A stretch of 64,000 nt of DNA, taken from the NCBI GenBank assembly GCA_964470965.1, contig CAYYIS010000020.1:15025-79024 (forward strand), in the 5' to 3' direction. The DNA is from CAYYIS01 sp964470965. Lineage in GTDB: Bacteria; JAAXHH01; JABIQT01. The translations under genes and the position numbers were made by a program. The notes under the pieces are model-generated. The model ran no database searches, was not told where the DNA came from, and worked only from the letters and a program-made list of their open reading frames with translations. Positions 9,052 to 17,276 of the stretch are shown here, one piece after another. The stretch's first letter is position 1; every line of letters starts with the position of its first letter.

Positions 9052-10392
9052 ATGTTATCTAAGCCAGGCACGGCTCTACTGCTAACCTCAATAATCTGCC
9101 TGTTTATTAATGACTTGAAAACAGCATCGGCCCAGGGTTTGACTGTTGCCGAAAAGGACTCTGTCATAGAACGAATTAAAAGCATGGATGAAAGGTTGAG
9201 AACACTAGAAGAGGCTATGGATGTGCGTGTGGAAAATGATCAACACACTCCAAAGATGTCCCTGCATGGGCGTATACACCTGGACTACTGGGCATTCCCG
9301 GAAAACCAACCCGGAATCGATGCTATCGAAGAACAGAATCCCCAAGATCGATTTGCGTTCCGCCGTGTGCGGCTGGGCGTAAAGGGTGACATCGACGATA
9401 ATGTGTTCTACCGGATCACCATGGAATTCGCCAACCCTAACGATACGGAATATCGCGATGTGTTTTTCGGTATACAGAAGGTGCCGTTCTTTCAGAAGAT
9501 CCAGATCGGCAATCAGAAACGGCCCTACAGTCTGGATCAACTCAACAGCAGCAATGCCAATGTGTTCATCGAGCGACCGTTCATCGCAGATGCTACGCAG
9601 CAAGACACCCGTCGAATCGGCATTCAATCCTGGAATGTATCCGCCAATCAGAACTGGAACTGGCAATATGGTGTATTCAATAGAGAAAACACCCAGGACG
9701 ACGGCCGGTACCGCAGTGACAACTATCAGCTTGAGGCGGCAGCACGCCTGGCCGGTACGGTCTACTACGACAAAAAATCCGACGGCCGAAAATATGCACA
9801 TCTCGGAATTGCGGGGTCCATAGGCTGGACGGATGAAGACGGTAATCCTGCCTCTAATACGGCCCGACTCAGGGCGCGCCCCGAAGCCAGATCGACCAAA
9901 CGGTGGCTGGAAACCGGTGCCATTTCCGGAGGCGACAATCTGTACCTTCTCGGACTTGAGGGGCTTTACAACATGGGGCCGTTTCAGGTCGCCGGTGAAT
10001 TCATGAAAGTCCGGGTAAAACGCGATCCCCAGCCCAACGTGAATTTCTGGGGCGCCTACGCCTATGCGTCCTTTTTCCTGACCGGAGAGCACATTCCCTG
10101 GAACCGCGGCACCGGAACCCTGGGTAAGATGACACCTAGAAGAAACATCCCGGACGGGCGGGGAGCAATTCAGACGGGCGTGCGGTATTCGTATGCCAAC
10201 TTTAACAGTAATGATGTCCTGGGCGGTGAAGGTAAAAGCCTGACCTTTGGTTTGAACTGGTGGTGGAATCCTAATTCTCGAATACAGTTTAATTATATCC
10301 ATGGTGAGATAGTTAATCGGCTCGTCATCTCGCATGGGAACACGTCCGGAGCCTACGATATTATAGGAACACGGTTCATGCTCTTCTTCTAG
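9052..10392 (+). CDS. OprO/OprP-type phosphate-selective porin
   Basis: Outer-membrane beta-barrel of the phosphate-selective porin O/P family. A signal peptide (LLLTSIICLFINDLKTASAQ) is followed by a short predicted coiled coil (residues 25-55, SVIERIKSMDERLRTLEEAM) that may trimerise the protein, then the barrel with RFAFRRVRLGVKGDIDDNVF and the IGNQKRPYSLDQLNSS block typical of the family; the last residue is phenylalanine, as in most porins. I chose the ATG at 9052 behind CAGGAGAG. Pho-box-like repeats upstream and the PhoBR-like pair 2 kb away suggest induction by phosphate starvation. Some family members pass polyphosphate or other anions instead. Confidence 0.85.
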   Translation: MLSKPGTALLLTSIICLFINDLKTASAQGLTVAEKDSVIERIKSMDERLRTLEEAMDVRVENDQHTPKMSLHGRIHLDYWAFPENQPGIDAIEEQNPQDRFAFRRVRLGVKGDIDDNVFYRITMEFANPNDTEYRDVFFGIQKVPFFQKIQIGNQKRPYSLDQLNSSNANVFIERPFIADATQQDTRRIGIQSWNVSANQNWNWQYGVFNRENTQDDGRYRSDNYQLEAAARLAGTVYYDKKSDGRKYAHLGIAGSIGWTDEDGNPASNTARLRARPEARSTKRWLETGAISGGDNLYLLGLEGLYNMGPFQVAGEFMKVRVKRDPQPNVNFWGAYAYASFFLTGEHIPWNRGTGTLGKMTPRRNIPDGRGAIQTGVRYSYANFNSNDVLGGEGKSLTFGLNWWWNPNSRIQFNYIHGEIVNRLVISHGNTSGAYDIIGTRFMLFF

Positions 10393-10601
10393 TTCTAGCT
10401 TTTGATCGATTTAACAGGCCCCATTACCTCATGACGGGTTTACAGAATATATCCCGATCCGGGTTAAGGCCTTGAGCGCCGGCAACTATGTCCGGCAATG
10501 GGTGCGAAGGATAATATATGCGGGGTAATTCGGCGTATGCGGGACAATGTCGCGCGGCGACAGTATGCATCGAAGGACAAAATGCCGTGCCAGTATCTTG
10601 C

Positions 10602-11669
10602 TCACGGGGTACAGGCGGGTTCTTCCAAGGAGGCGATTTCCCTGGGGTCTTCTTCCTTGTGGTCCATCTCCAACACAGCCTGCTCCAAATGGCGATCTTC
10701 CCACTCATACAGTATATGATGAGCCTCGTCTACCGACTCCGCCAGAACCATCCGGGACCTGAGTTTTGAAGCATTCTGGAAATTCTTGAAGTATGAGGCA
10801 AAGAACTTGCGCATCTCCCGGATTCCCACGAACTCCCCTTTGTAATCGACCATCATTTTCAGATGCTCTTTAGCGAGTGCGATACGCTCCGACAACGAAG
10901 GTATCCAGTCGCCTGTAAATATCCAGGGGGCATCCCGGGCTGCGCGGGCGATCATCACACCGTCACAACCCGTTTCCCGGGTCATCCGAATGGCATCGTC
11001 GTAGGTGAAGATGTCTCCGTTTCCGAAAATGGGGATCTGAGATTTTTCTTTTGCCCTTGCTATCCAGGACCAATCCGCCTCGCCCTTGAATTTCTGCGCC
11101 ACGGTACGGGCGTGAACTGCGACTGCCTGGGCGCCGTTATCGGATGCCCGTTCCACCACATCGATGATGCTGATGTTGTTGTGGTCCCAGCCGAGGCGTG
11201 TTTTTATGATGACCGGAATTGTCACCGCTTCAGCCACACGGCGCACCGTCTCCATCATCCGGTGAATGTCCTTTAAAAAAGCGGCACCGGAATCCGATCG
11301 CAGGATTTTGGGCACCGAGCAGCCGAAGTTTATGTCCATGATCTGCGCGCCCCGTTCTTCCAGAACAAGCGCACCTTCCACTATACGATCGATTTCGTTA
11401 CCGTACACCTGTGCGGCAAGCACCGACATACCTGATTCTTCATAGATGTCGGCATCGCAAAAATTCATCATCACTTCGGTCTTCAAATTTTTATGAATGA
11501 TCGCGTTGCAGTTAATAAACTCCACGCCCACCATCCGGGCTCCCATCCGCGCACAGATAAGACGGAACGGCCAATTGCTGATGCCGGCCATCGGAGCCAG
11601 CGTCAGAATAGGCATAGATGGGCGTAGTGGCGTGATTTTATAGGGCCCTATGCTAATTTCCTGTGTCAA
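10602..11669 (-). CDS. dusB: tRNA-dihydrouridine synthase
   Basis: FMN enzyme that reduces specific uridines in tRNA to dihydrouridine. The N-terminal barrel opens with LTLAPMAGISNWPFRLICARMG; the catalytic cysteine lies in DINFGCSVPKI; VIIKTRLGW, HARTVAQKFKGEADW and FGNGDIF are further family motifs, and DGVMIARAARDAPWIF near residue 245 binds FMN phosphate. The helical C-terminal domain follows. The start appears to be TTG at 11669, six bases after AAAGGCGG. The C-terminus has about 25 extra acidic residues. Family placement is firm; the choice of DusB rather than another Dus is by overall likeness. Confidence 0.88.
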   Translation of the reverse strand: MTQEISIGPYKITPLRPSMPILTLAPMAGISNWPFRLICARMGARMVGVEFINCNAIIHKNLKTEVMMNFCDADIYEESGMSVLAAQVYGNEIDRIVEGALVLEERGAQIMDINFGCSVPKILRSDSGAAFLKDIHRMMETVRRVAEAVTIPVIIKTRLGWDHNNISIIDVVERASDNGAQAVAVHARTVAQKFKGEADWSWIARAKEKSQIPIFGNGDIFTYDDAIRMTRETGCDGVMIARAARDAPWIFTGDWIPSLSERIALAKEHLKMMVDYKGEFVGIREMRKFFASYFKNFQNASKLRSRMVLAESVDEAHHILYEWEDRHLEQAVLEMDHKEEDPREIASLEEPACTP

Positions 11670-11830
11670 TTCCTGCCGCCTTTAATTCGTTGACAGTACT
11701 CCCCGTCCTCCATAACTTTACGGAACAATATAGCATATTTTAGGATGCATAGACAAGGGAATTTAACCTTCTCCGGGGATGAATTCGGCGGTCTTGTCAT
11801 GACGACGTATCACCAAACGAGGAGATTGTC

Positions 11831-12148
11831 ATGCCTGTAGCGCGTGTAGAAGAGATGAAGCGGTTTGCAGTTGAGAAGTTTCAGAAGGTGAACCTTTTCG
11901 ATACGGAGCGGATGTTCTGCGACATCTATTGTTTTGAGCCGGGGCAGGAACAGACCGCCCATGCCCACGCGGTTAACGATAAAATCTATTTTGTCCTGGA
12001 AGGCAATGGTGCATTCACCGTGGGCTGTGAAACGATAGACGGGAAACCGGGAACCGCTATCCATTGCCCACCATCCGTCGATCACGGCGTGCTCAATACC
12101 GGAGACGAACGACTGGTAGTTCTGGTCTTCATGGCACCGCATCCTTAG
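11831..12148 (+). CDS. Small single-domain cupin protein
   Basis: A 105-residue cupin fold protein. Motif 1 is visible as PGQEQTAHAHAVNDKIYFVLEGNG in part (residues 37-58, with two histidines and a lysine/glutamate region), and motif 2 as HCPPSVDHGVLNTGD. The ribosome site CGAGGAGATTGTC precedes the ATG. It stands alone, divergent from dus and convergent with the VOC gene, so the context says little. Proteins of this size commonly bind a metal and a small sugar-like or carboxylate ligand; no specific reaction can be assigned. Confidence 0.8.
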   Translation: MPVARVEEMKRFAVEKFQKVNLFDTERMFCDIYCFEPGQEQTAHAHAVNDKIYFVLEGNGAFTVGCETIDGKPGTAIHCPPSVDHGVLNTGDERLVVLVFMAPHP

Positions 12149-12242
12149 GACACGTCCACCACACCCCACAACAAACCCTGGAGCGTGACCACTCTTAAGG
12201 AATCAAGCGATAAATGTTCCAGGTGCTCAATGTTCCAGGTGC

Positions 12243-12626
12243 TCAATTCTGATAGATTTGAATAAGATTCCCGCAGGTATCGTCAAACAGGGCGATCATG
12301 ACCCCTCCCACATCCGTCGGATCCGTATGAAACCTCACACCCAGCGCCTTTAACTGTTCGCACTCTTTTTCTATATCATCCGTTGCAAAGGCCGTGAGTG
12401 GAATTCCCTGCTCAAAAAGGGCCTTCTGATATACAGAAGCTGCTGGGTTGGCATTCGGCTCAAGCACCAGTTCGATCTCATCCGGCCCCTCGGGCGAGAC
12501 GACCGTCAGCCAGCTGTATTCACCCATCGGAATTTCTACCTTTTTAACAAAGCCCAGAATCTCCGTATAAAACTTAAGCGCTTTTTTCTGATCGTCTACA
12601 ATAATACCGCACAGCTGAATTTTCAT
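12243..12626 (-). CDS. VOC-superfamily (glyoxalase/dioxygenase-like) protein
   Basis: A 127-residue vicinal oxygen chelate protein with two beta-alpha-beta-beta-beta modules. The first opens QLCGIIVDDQKKALKFYTEILGF; the second contains PLTAFATDDIEKECEQLKALG and ends with FDDTCGNLIQIYQN, whose late acidic/asparagine positions resemble the metal-site end of glyoxalase-like proteins. It starts 22 bases after the end of the unknown gene upstream, so the two form an operon. The substrate is not predictable; relatives act on small metabolites or serve as resistance proteins. Confidence 0.85.
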   Translation of the reverse strand: MKIQLCGIIVDDQKKALKFYTEILGFVKKVEIPMGEYSWLTVVSPEGPDEIELVLEPNANPAASVYQKALFEQGIPLTAFATDDIEKECEQLKALGVRFHTDPTDVGGVMIALFDDTCGNLIQIYQN

Positions 12627-12648
12627 CGCACATCCCCATTATTTACGG

Positions 12649-12948
12649 TCACAGCAGATTCATCGACAGTTCTGACCGAACTTTAGCAACCGACCGACGC
12701 CGGGATACAGAATCTCCCAATGGAACCAACGGTATACGTCTTTCTTTGAGGGTTTCGCTCAAACGATTCAGACCGGCTGGGTCTCCCCATGCCAGAACCG
12801 AACTGCCGGCACGATATTCCCGCAGAACCCTATCGATACACCGATCGAAAAACGGCTCGGCAGGAAACATCACAGTAATATGACTTTTGTTGCCCCGGGC
12901 CCACTTGAACACCTTGCCGCCTTCAAACCCTTGATACATGAGCACCAT
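12649..12948 (-). CDS. Unknown 99-residue protein, first gene of the VOC operon
   Basis: I do not recognise the family. The ATG at 12948 (MVLMYQGFEGGKVFKW) follows AAGGGGGG by seven bases and lies about 34 bases after a predicted transcription start, so this start is well supported; a longer reading from 12990 would begin upstream of the transcript. The protein is basic, without membrane segments, and has a hydrophobic-strand/helix alternation (SVLAWGDPAGLNRLSETL, RRIPLVPLGD). It is co-transcribed with the VOC gene and sits behind an operator-like palindrome, which would fit a small regulator or accessory protein, but no DNA-binding motif is clear. Confidence 0.6.
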   Translation of the reverse strand: MVLMYQGFEGGKVFKWARGNKSHITVMFPAEPFFDRCIDRVLREYRAGSSVLAWGDPAGLNRLSETLKERRIPLVPLGDSVSRRRSVAKVRSELSMNLL

Positions 12949-12975
12949 CGTCCAGCCCCCCTTTCTATGCCGAGC

Positions 12976-13016
12976 AAACACTAAACACAAGATAAGTGTT
13001 TTATTCTGTTTGTCAA
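12976..13016 (-). promoter_or_regulatory. Promoter with palindromic operator for the unknown-VOC operon
   Basis: On the minus strand TTGACA (13016-13011), a 16-base spacer and TATCTT (12994-12989) make a good promoter. A perfect 7-base inverted repeat, AAACACT (12976-12982) and AGTGTTT (12995-13001), spans the -10 element and the start point with half-site centres 19 bases apart, as expected for a dimeric repressor. Confidence 0.6.
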
Positions 13017-13308
13017 GTGTATTTTACGAGGTGCCGTATCTCCCCTTATGTGAAAGTTGATCCCTATTCACTTAATATATCCTGTATCAAAAAAATGGTG
13101 CATCTCCGTCATTGATTTTACACGCAAGAACAGCACCATCGGATTCAATAATTCCTATGATATTTTTTAATATCCCGCTGGTTGATGTCTAGGATACATG
13201 GTTTTTGGGTTTTGCACGCAAATGGGCAAGATGTGATGCTCTGTCACACAGTCTGAAAAGGAGGGAAAAACTCGTTAGGGGATTGAAAAAAAACTCTTTG
13301 GATAGCCA

Positions 13309-13341
13309 AAAGCGGCGAACCGTTTGGTGGCTGGCCGCTTT
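13309..13341 (-). terminator. Probable terminator of the kynurenine operon
   Basis: AAAGCGGC (13309-13316) and GCCGCTTT (13334-13341) form an 8-bp stem just beyond the haaO stop codon. Downstream on the minus strand a T-run (13286-13293) follows after about 15 bases, so the site is not a textbook intrinsic terminator. Confidence 0.45.
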
Positions 13342-13346
13342 CGGCG

Positions 13347-13871
13347 TTATTTGGCAGGCGCTTCCATGATCTCACCACAGTTTTTACATGTGCGATACTC
13401 CTGGCTGGCGAAGAACCGATTCATGACAGGAGGGAGTTGGCGTACGATGTCCTCCAGATGAAAATACTCATCGTACAGCTTTTCGTTACAGCTCTCGCAG
13501 AACCACATGAACCCGTCCTGCCTTGCCCCGTCCTTACGGATTAGTTCCATGACCAGTCCCACCGTATCTGCGGGACGCTGTGGTGAATGGGGCACTTTTG
13601 GCGGAAGCAGAAATATTTCACCTTCTTTAATCGGAATATCCACAGGCTCGCCGTCATCGATAATCTTCAATACAATATCGCCTTCTATCTGGTAGAAAAA
13701 CTCCTCTCCTTCGTTATAGTGGTAATCCTTCCGAGCGTTTGGACCACCAACGATCATTACGATGAAATCTTCCGCTTCGGTATAGACGCACTGATTTCCA
13801 ACCGGCGGCTTGAGCAGATGGCGGTGTTCTTCAATCCAGCCTTTGAAATTAAACGGAGGAGTTACAGCCAT
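13347..13871 (-). CDS. haaO: 3-hydroxyanthranilate 3,4-dioxygenase
   Basis: Ring-cleaving Fe(II) dioxygenase that turns 3-hydroxyanthranilate into 2-amino-3-carboxymuconic semialdehyde. The cupin core supplies the iron ligands H51, E57 and H95 (DYHYNEGEEFFYQ, PPKVPHSPQRP). The C-terminus has a rubredoxin-like iron site, C125/C128 (CESC) and C162/C165 (CKNC), as in the bacterial enzymes of known structure. Length 174 is normal. The ATG follows CTAGGAGAAACATC. It is the last of five co-directional genes of the kynurenine operon, and its product is the branch point between quinolinate (NAD) and 2-aminomuconate catabolism. Confidence 0.95.
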   Translation of the reverse strand: MAVTPPFNFKGWIEEHRHLLKPPVGNQCVYTEAEDFIVMIVGGPNARKDYHYNEGEEFFYQIEGDIVLKIIDDGEPVDIPIKEGEIFLLPPKVPHSPQRPADTVGLVMELIRKDGARQDGFMWFCESCNEKLYDEYFHLEDIVRQLPPVMNRFFASQEYRTCKNCGEIMEAPAK

Positions 13872-13907
13872 GATGTTTCTCCTAGTGGCTTGGTGATTGA
13901 TTTCCTG

Positions 13908-14327
13908 TCATATCGTCGCGATACATTTGACCTCGACGGCGATCTTTGTCGGCAAGCGACTCACTTCTACGGTAGTGCGGGACGGCTGATTGTCTTTGAA
14001 ATACTCGGCATAGATACGGTTGAAAATCGGAAAATCATCCTGCATGTTAATCAGAAATACCGTGACATCGATCAGATTTTCCCAACTGGATCCGGCGTCC
14101 TCCAAAATGTAGCGGACGTTCCGAAAAACCGAGTGGCACTGGGCTTCGATGTCATAGGAGGCGATGTCGCCGTCCTCGTCCAGTGTCACGCCGGGAATGG
14201 CGGATACGCCCTTCTCCCGCGGGCCGATGCCTGAGAGAAACAAAAGGTCTCCGACCCGACGGGCGTGTGGATACGGTCCGACCGGATCAGGCGCTCGGTC
14301 AGAATTAAAAACGTCGTCGTAGTTCAT
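13908..14327 (-). CDS. 2-aminomuconate deaminase-type RidA family protein
   Basis: RidA/YjgF-fold protein of 139 residues. The family signature is visible: GPYPHARRVGDLLFLSGIGP near the N-terminus, an EAQCHSVFRNVRYILEDAGSS helix, LIDVTVFLINMQDDF and the C-terminal RTTVEVSRLPTKIAVEVKCIA with the ligand-binding arginine. In the 2-nitrobenzoate/3-hydroxyanthranilate pathway this family releases ammonia from 2-aminomuconate to give 4-oxalocrotonate, and it sits here between the semialdehyde dehydrogenase and haaO, which supports that role over general imine deamination. Confidence 0.85.
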   Translation of the reverse strand: MNYDDVFNSDRAPDPVGPYPHARRVGDLLFLSGIGPREKGVSAIPGVTLDEDGDIASYDIEAQCHSVFRNVRYILEDAGSSWENLIDVTVFLINMQDDFPIFNRIYAEYFKDNQPSRTTVEVSRLPTKIAVEVKCIATI

Positions 14328-14345
14328 CGCAAATCCCTGTTTTAG

Positions 14346-15788
14346 TTAAAGCTTTATGCAAACGTTCTTGGGCTCCGTAAAGAAACGAAATGCTTCCAGA
14401 CCGCCTTCCCGTCCCACACCGGATTGCTTCATACCGCCGAACGGCGTTCGCAAATCGCGAAGCATCCAGCAATTAATCCATATAATGCCCGAATTCAGGC
14501 GATTCGCAATGCGGTGCGCCCGCGTCAGATTTTCCGTCCACAGCGATGCGGCCAGGCCGTAAGGTGTACCGTTGGCATATGATAGGACTTCCTCTTCGGT
14601 ATCGAATGGAATGAGCGTAACGACCGGACCGAATATTTCCTCCTGGTTCGTCCGGCAGGTTGCGGGCAGTCCCTCGATGACGGTGGGCGCCACGAACCAG
14701 CCATTTCGACAACGACCTTCAGGGATCACCCGGGTGCCGCCGCACAGTATATCACCGCCTTCTTCCTTCGCCAGACCGATATACGCCAGGACCTTCTCCA
14801 TATGTGCATGGGATACCACCGCACCCAGACATATACCTTCATCCAGTGGGTCGCCGACTGTCAGTTTTCGCGACCGGGCGACGAAGTCGTCCCGGAATGT
14901 GTCGTACAGTGAGCGTTCAATAAAGATCCGGGAACCGCACAGACAGATTTCGCCCTGATTGGAGAATGATGAGCGGAGTGATGTTTCCATCATCTCTTCG
15001 TACCGGCAGTCCGCGAAGATAATATTGGGATTCTTACCCCCAAGCTCTAGCGACAGCTTTTTGAACATCGGCGCCGCCGTGGCCGCGATGGCAGCGCCTG
15101 TTTCAGTGCCGCCGGTGAAAGAGATGATTGGAACCTCGGGATGTGCCGTGATGGCGCCGCCGACCTTGTGTCCGTATCCGTGCACGATATTGAGCACACC
15201 TGGGGGCAGTTCCGCTTCGATGCACAGTTTTGCCAGATGAAACGCGGTCATAGGCGTCAGCTCCGACGGCTTACCCACAACGCAGTTTCCGGCTGCCAGG
15301 GCGGGTGCTATCTTCCAGGTAAACAGGTACAGCGGCAGATTCCAAGGAGAGATACACCCTGCCACGCCGATGGGATTCCTCAACGTGTAATTAACCGCCG
15401 AATCCTCCATGGCGTGCGATTCGCTCGAGAACTGCTGAATAGCTGAAGCGAAGAATCTAAAATTGCTGGCAGCCCGCGGAATATCTACCGTCCGCGCCAG
15501 AGACACCGGTTTACCGTTATCCACCGACTCGGCGTTAGACAGCCGGTCCAGATCTCGTTCGATCAACCCGGCCACCGCAGAGAGACAACGCGCCCGTTCT
15601 TCGGCAGGCGTAGTGGACCAACCGGGAAACGCGGCAGAAGCCGCTTCCACGGCGGTCGCCACGTCCTGTTTATCGGAATCTGGCACAAGGCTGTACACCT
15701 CTCCGGTCGCCGGAGTGTGGTTATTGATATATTTCCCGGAAACCGGCTCGACCAATGTGCCGTTTATATAGTTTTGAATGATTTGCAT
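14346..15788 (-). CDS. 2-aminomuconic 6-semialdehyde dehydrogenase
   Basis: NAD-dependent aldehyde dehydrogenase that oxidises 2-aminomuconic semialdehyde to 2-aminomuconate. It has the ALDH landmarks SPWNLPLYLFTWKIAPALAA, the cofactor loop SFTGGTETG, the general-base glutamate in LSLELGGKNPN, the catalytic cysteine in NQGEICLCGSR, and FGPVVTLIPF. The double-cysteine surroundings ICLCGSR are typical of the aminomuconic/hydroxymuconic branch. I begin it at the ATG for MQIIQNYING; in-frame ATG and GTG codons 12 and 18 bases upstream are alternatives. The stop lies 18 bases before the deaminase start, so the genes are co-transcribed. Confidence 0.9.
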   Translation of the reverse strand: MQIIQNYINGTLVEPVSGKYINNHTPATGEVYSLVPDSDKQDVATAVEAASAAFPGWSTTPAEERARCLSAVAGLIERDLDRLSNAESVDNGKPVSLARTVDIPRAASNFRFFASAIQQFSSESHAMEDSAVNYTLRNPIGVAGCISPWNLPLYLFTWKIAPALAAGNCVVGKPSELTPMTAFHLAKLCIEAELPPGVLNIVHGYGHKVGGAITAHPEVPIISFTGGTETGAAIAATAAPMFKKLSLELGGKNPNIIFADCRYEEMMETSLRSSFSNQGEICLCGSRIFIERSLYDTFRDDFVARSRKLTVGDPLDEGICLGAVVSHAHMEKVLAYIGLAKEEGGDILCGGTRVIPEGRCRNGWFVAPTVIEGLPATCRTNQEEIFGPVVTLIPFDTEEEVLSYANGTPYGLAASLWTENLTRAHRIANRLNSGIIWINCWMLRDLRTPFGGMKQSGVGREGGLEAFRFFTEPKNVCIKL

Positions 15789-15899
15789 CGGGCATACCAT
15801 TTTCACTGGTTCATTGAGAGGGCGGCAGGTACATGATGCCGCTATGGTTTGGCGGCTGCCACATCAGGACATACGCCACAAAGGTCCCAAGCAATCCGT

Positions 15900-17267
15900 T
15901 CATCCTTCCTGATATTTACCCAGATGCTCCTTCACCAGCTTTTCCGCAGTCTCCCAGTCCACTTCGTCGACTGAAGTCAAGGATGAGCATAATGTCTGCA
16001 GGATTTCTTCCTGTATTTTCCCGCGCCGAAGGGCCTCGGCATAGGAACCGCGGTGGAAGGATACCAGGGAGTATTTAGGAATAAAATAGTTGGGGAACTT
16101 CATCTCCAGCGCCAGACCTAACTGGCTCTGCAGCACAAACGCCTCGTCCAAAACCCGGTCTCGCATCTCTATGTAGTTACCCAACGCCATATCCGCGATG
16201 GCGTCTGCATTATCTTTGCGGCGGAATCCGAATGACTCGAATACTCTCTCCCAGTCCGGCCAGTGCTGACCGATACATTCGTCCAGAACGGTACAATCTT
16301 CAAAGCCGCAGTTCATCCCCTGTCCAAAAAACGGAACGATGGCGTGGGCCGCATCGCCCATAAGGAGGGCTCTGTTCTGATAGTGCCACGGAAAGCATTT
16401 GACGGTCACCAGGGCACCGGTGGGATTTGCGAAATATAGATCCGCCAAATCAGGGATCATGGCCGCGGCGTCCGGAAACTGCCGCTGGAAAAACGAGCGC
16501 ACCTGATTTGAATCCGAAAGACGGTCGAAGCTGTCGTCACCTTCGTACGGAAAGAACAGCGTGCAGGTAAAACTACCGTCAGGATTGGGGAGCGCTATGA
16601 GCATGTACAGACCGCGGGGCCATATGTGCAGCGCGTTCGGTTCCAAGAGGAATGTGCCGTCAGGTCCCGGCGGGATGATCAGTTCCTTGTAGCCGTGATC
16701 CAGATATTCCTGGGAAAAGTTGAACCGACCGGCGTCCTGCAGTGCGGTGCGTACGGCGGAACCGGAGCCGTCCGCCGCGATGATCCTATCGGGTGTGAAC
16801 GACCAGGTCTCGCCCTGAGCGTTTTGCATGAAGACCTCGCCTGATGCCATTTCCATGGTCAAACATCTTTCATGAAAAAAGAAACGGACACCTTCGTATC
16901 GTTCCGCCGCCGTGATTAGCGTCTTGTTTAATTCACCCCTGGAAACGGAATATATAACCTCCGTTTCGTTCTTGCCGTACGGATGCAGCTTCAGTTCTCC
17001 GTCGGACAAATGTAACATCCGCCCTCTCATCGGAATGGCCAGGTCCATAACCTCATCGACAACCCCCACCTGTCCCAGCGCATAGATGCCCCGCAGGGAC
17101 ATGGCCATATTGATCGACCGACCGGCGCTGATCTGTGTGGCACGCATATCAGGCCGGCGCTCGTAAACATCCACACTGAACCCGCGTCTGGCTAAAAAAA
17201 TGGCCATGAGCGAACCGACCAGGCCACCGCCGATGATAGTTACCGTTTGTTTCGATTCTGTCGTCAT
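15900..17267 (-). CDS. kmo: Kynurenine 3-monooxygenase
   Basis: FAD- and NADPH-dependent hydroxylase giving 3-hydroxykynurenine. The N-terminal dinucleotide fold IIGGGLVGSLMAIFLARRG is followed by the YERRPDMR continuation and ISAGRSINMAMSLRGIYAL, characteristic of KMO. The second FAD motif is LLMGDAAHAIVPFFGQGMNC, with the tail GFEDCTVLDECI. Length 455 matches bacterial KMO. C-terminal residues lack the eukaryotic membrane anchor. The gene starts 9 bases after kynU ends, behind TAAGGTGCC. It requires molecular oxygen, so the host respires or lives with oxygen. Confidence 0.95.
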   Translation of the reverse strand: MTTESKQTVTIIGGGLVGSLMAIFLARRGFSVDVYERRPDMRATQISAGRSINMAMSLRGIYALGQVGVVDEVMDLAIPMRGRMLHLSDGELKLHPYGKNETEVIYSVSRGELNKTLITAAERYEGVRFFFHERCLTMEMASGEVFMQNAQGETWSFTPDRIIAADGSGSAVRTALQDAGRFNFSQEYLDHGYKELIIPPGPDGTFLLEPNALHIWPRGLYMLIALPNPDGSFTCTLFFPYEGDDSFDRLSDSNQVRSFFQRQFPDAAAMIPDLADLYFANPTGALVTVKCFPWHYQNRALLMGDAAHAIVPFFGQGMNCGFEDCTVLDECIGQHWPDWERVFESFGFRRKDNADAIADMALGNYIEMRDRVLDEAFVLQSQLGLALEMKFPNYFIPKYSLVSFHRGSYAEALRRGKIQEEILQTLCSSLTSVDEVDWETAEKLVKEHLGKYQEG

Positions 17268-17276
17268 AATGGCACC

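Larger units (their letters stand above)
12949..13346. other. Intergenic stretch upstream of the unknown-VOC operon
   Basis: About 400 bases. It holds the promoter and operator at 12976-13016 and the hairpin at 13309-13341. The rest (13020-13290) is AT-rich and shows no open frame or repeat that I can interpret. Confidence 0.5.

Noticed and set aside
9205..10335. 376-codon minus-strand open frame
   Set aside because: Antisense to the porin gene; no start signal and no recognisable motif.
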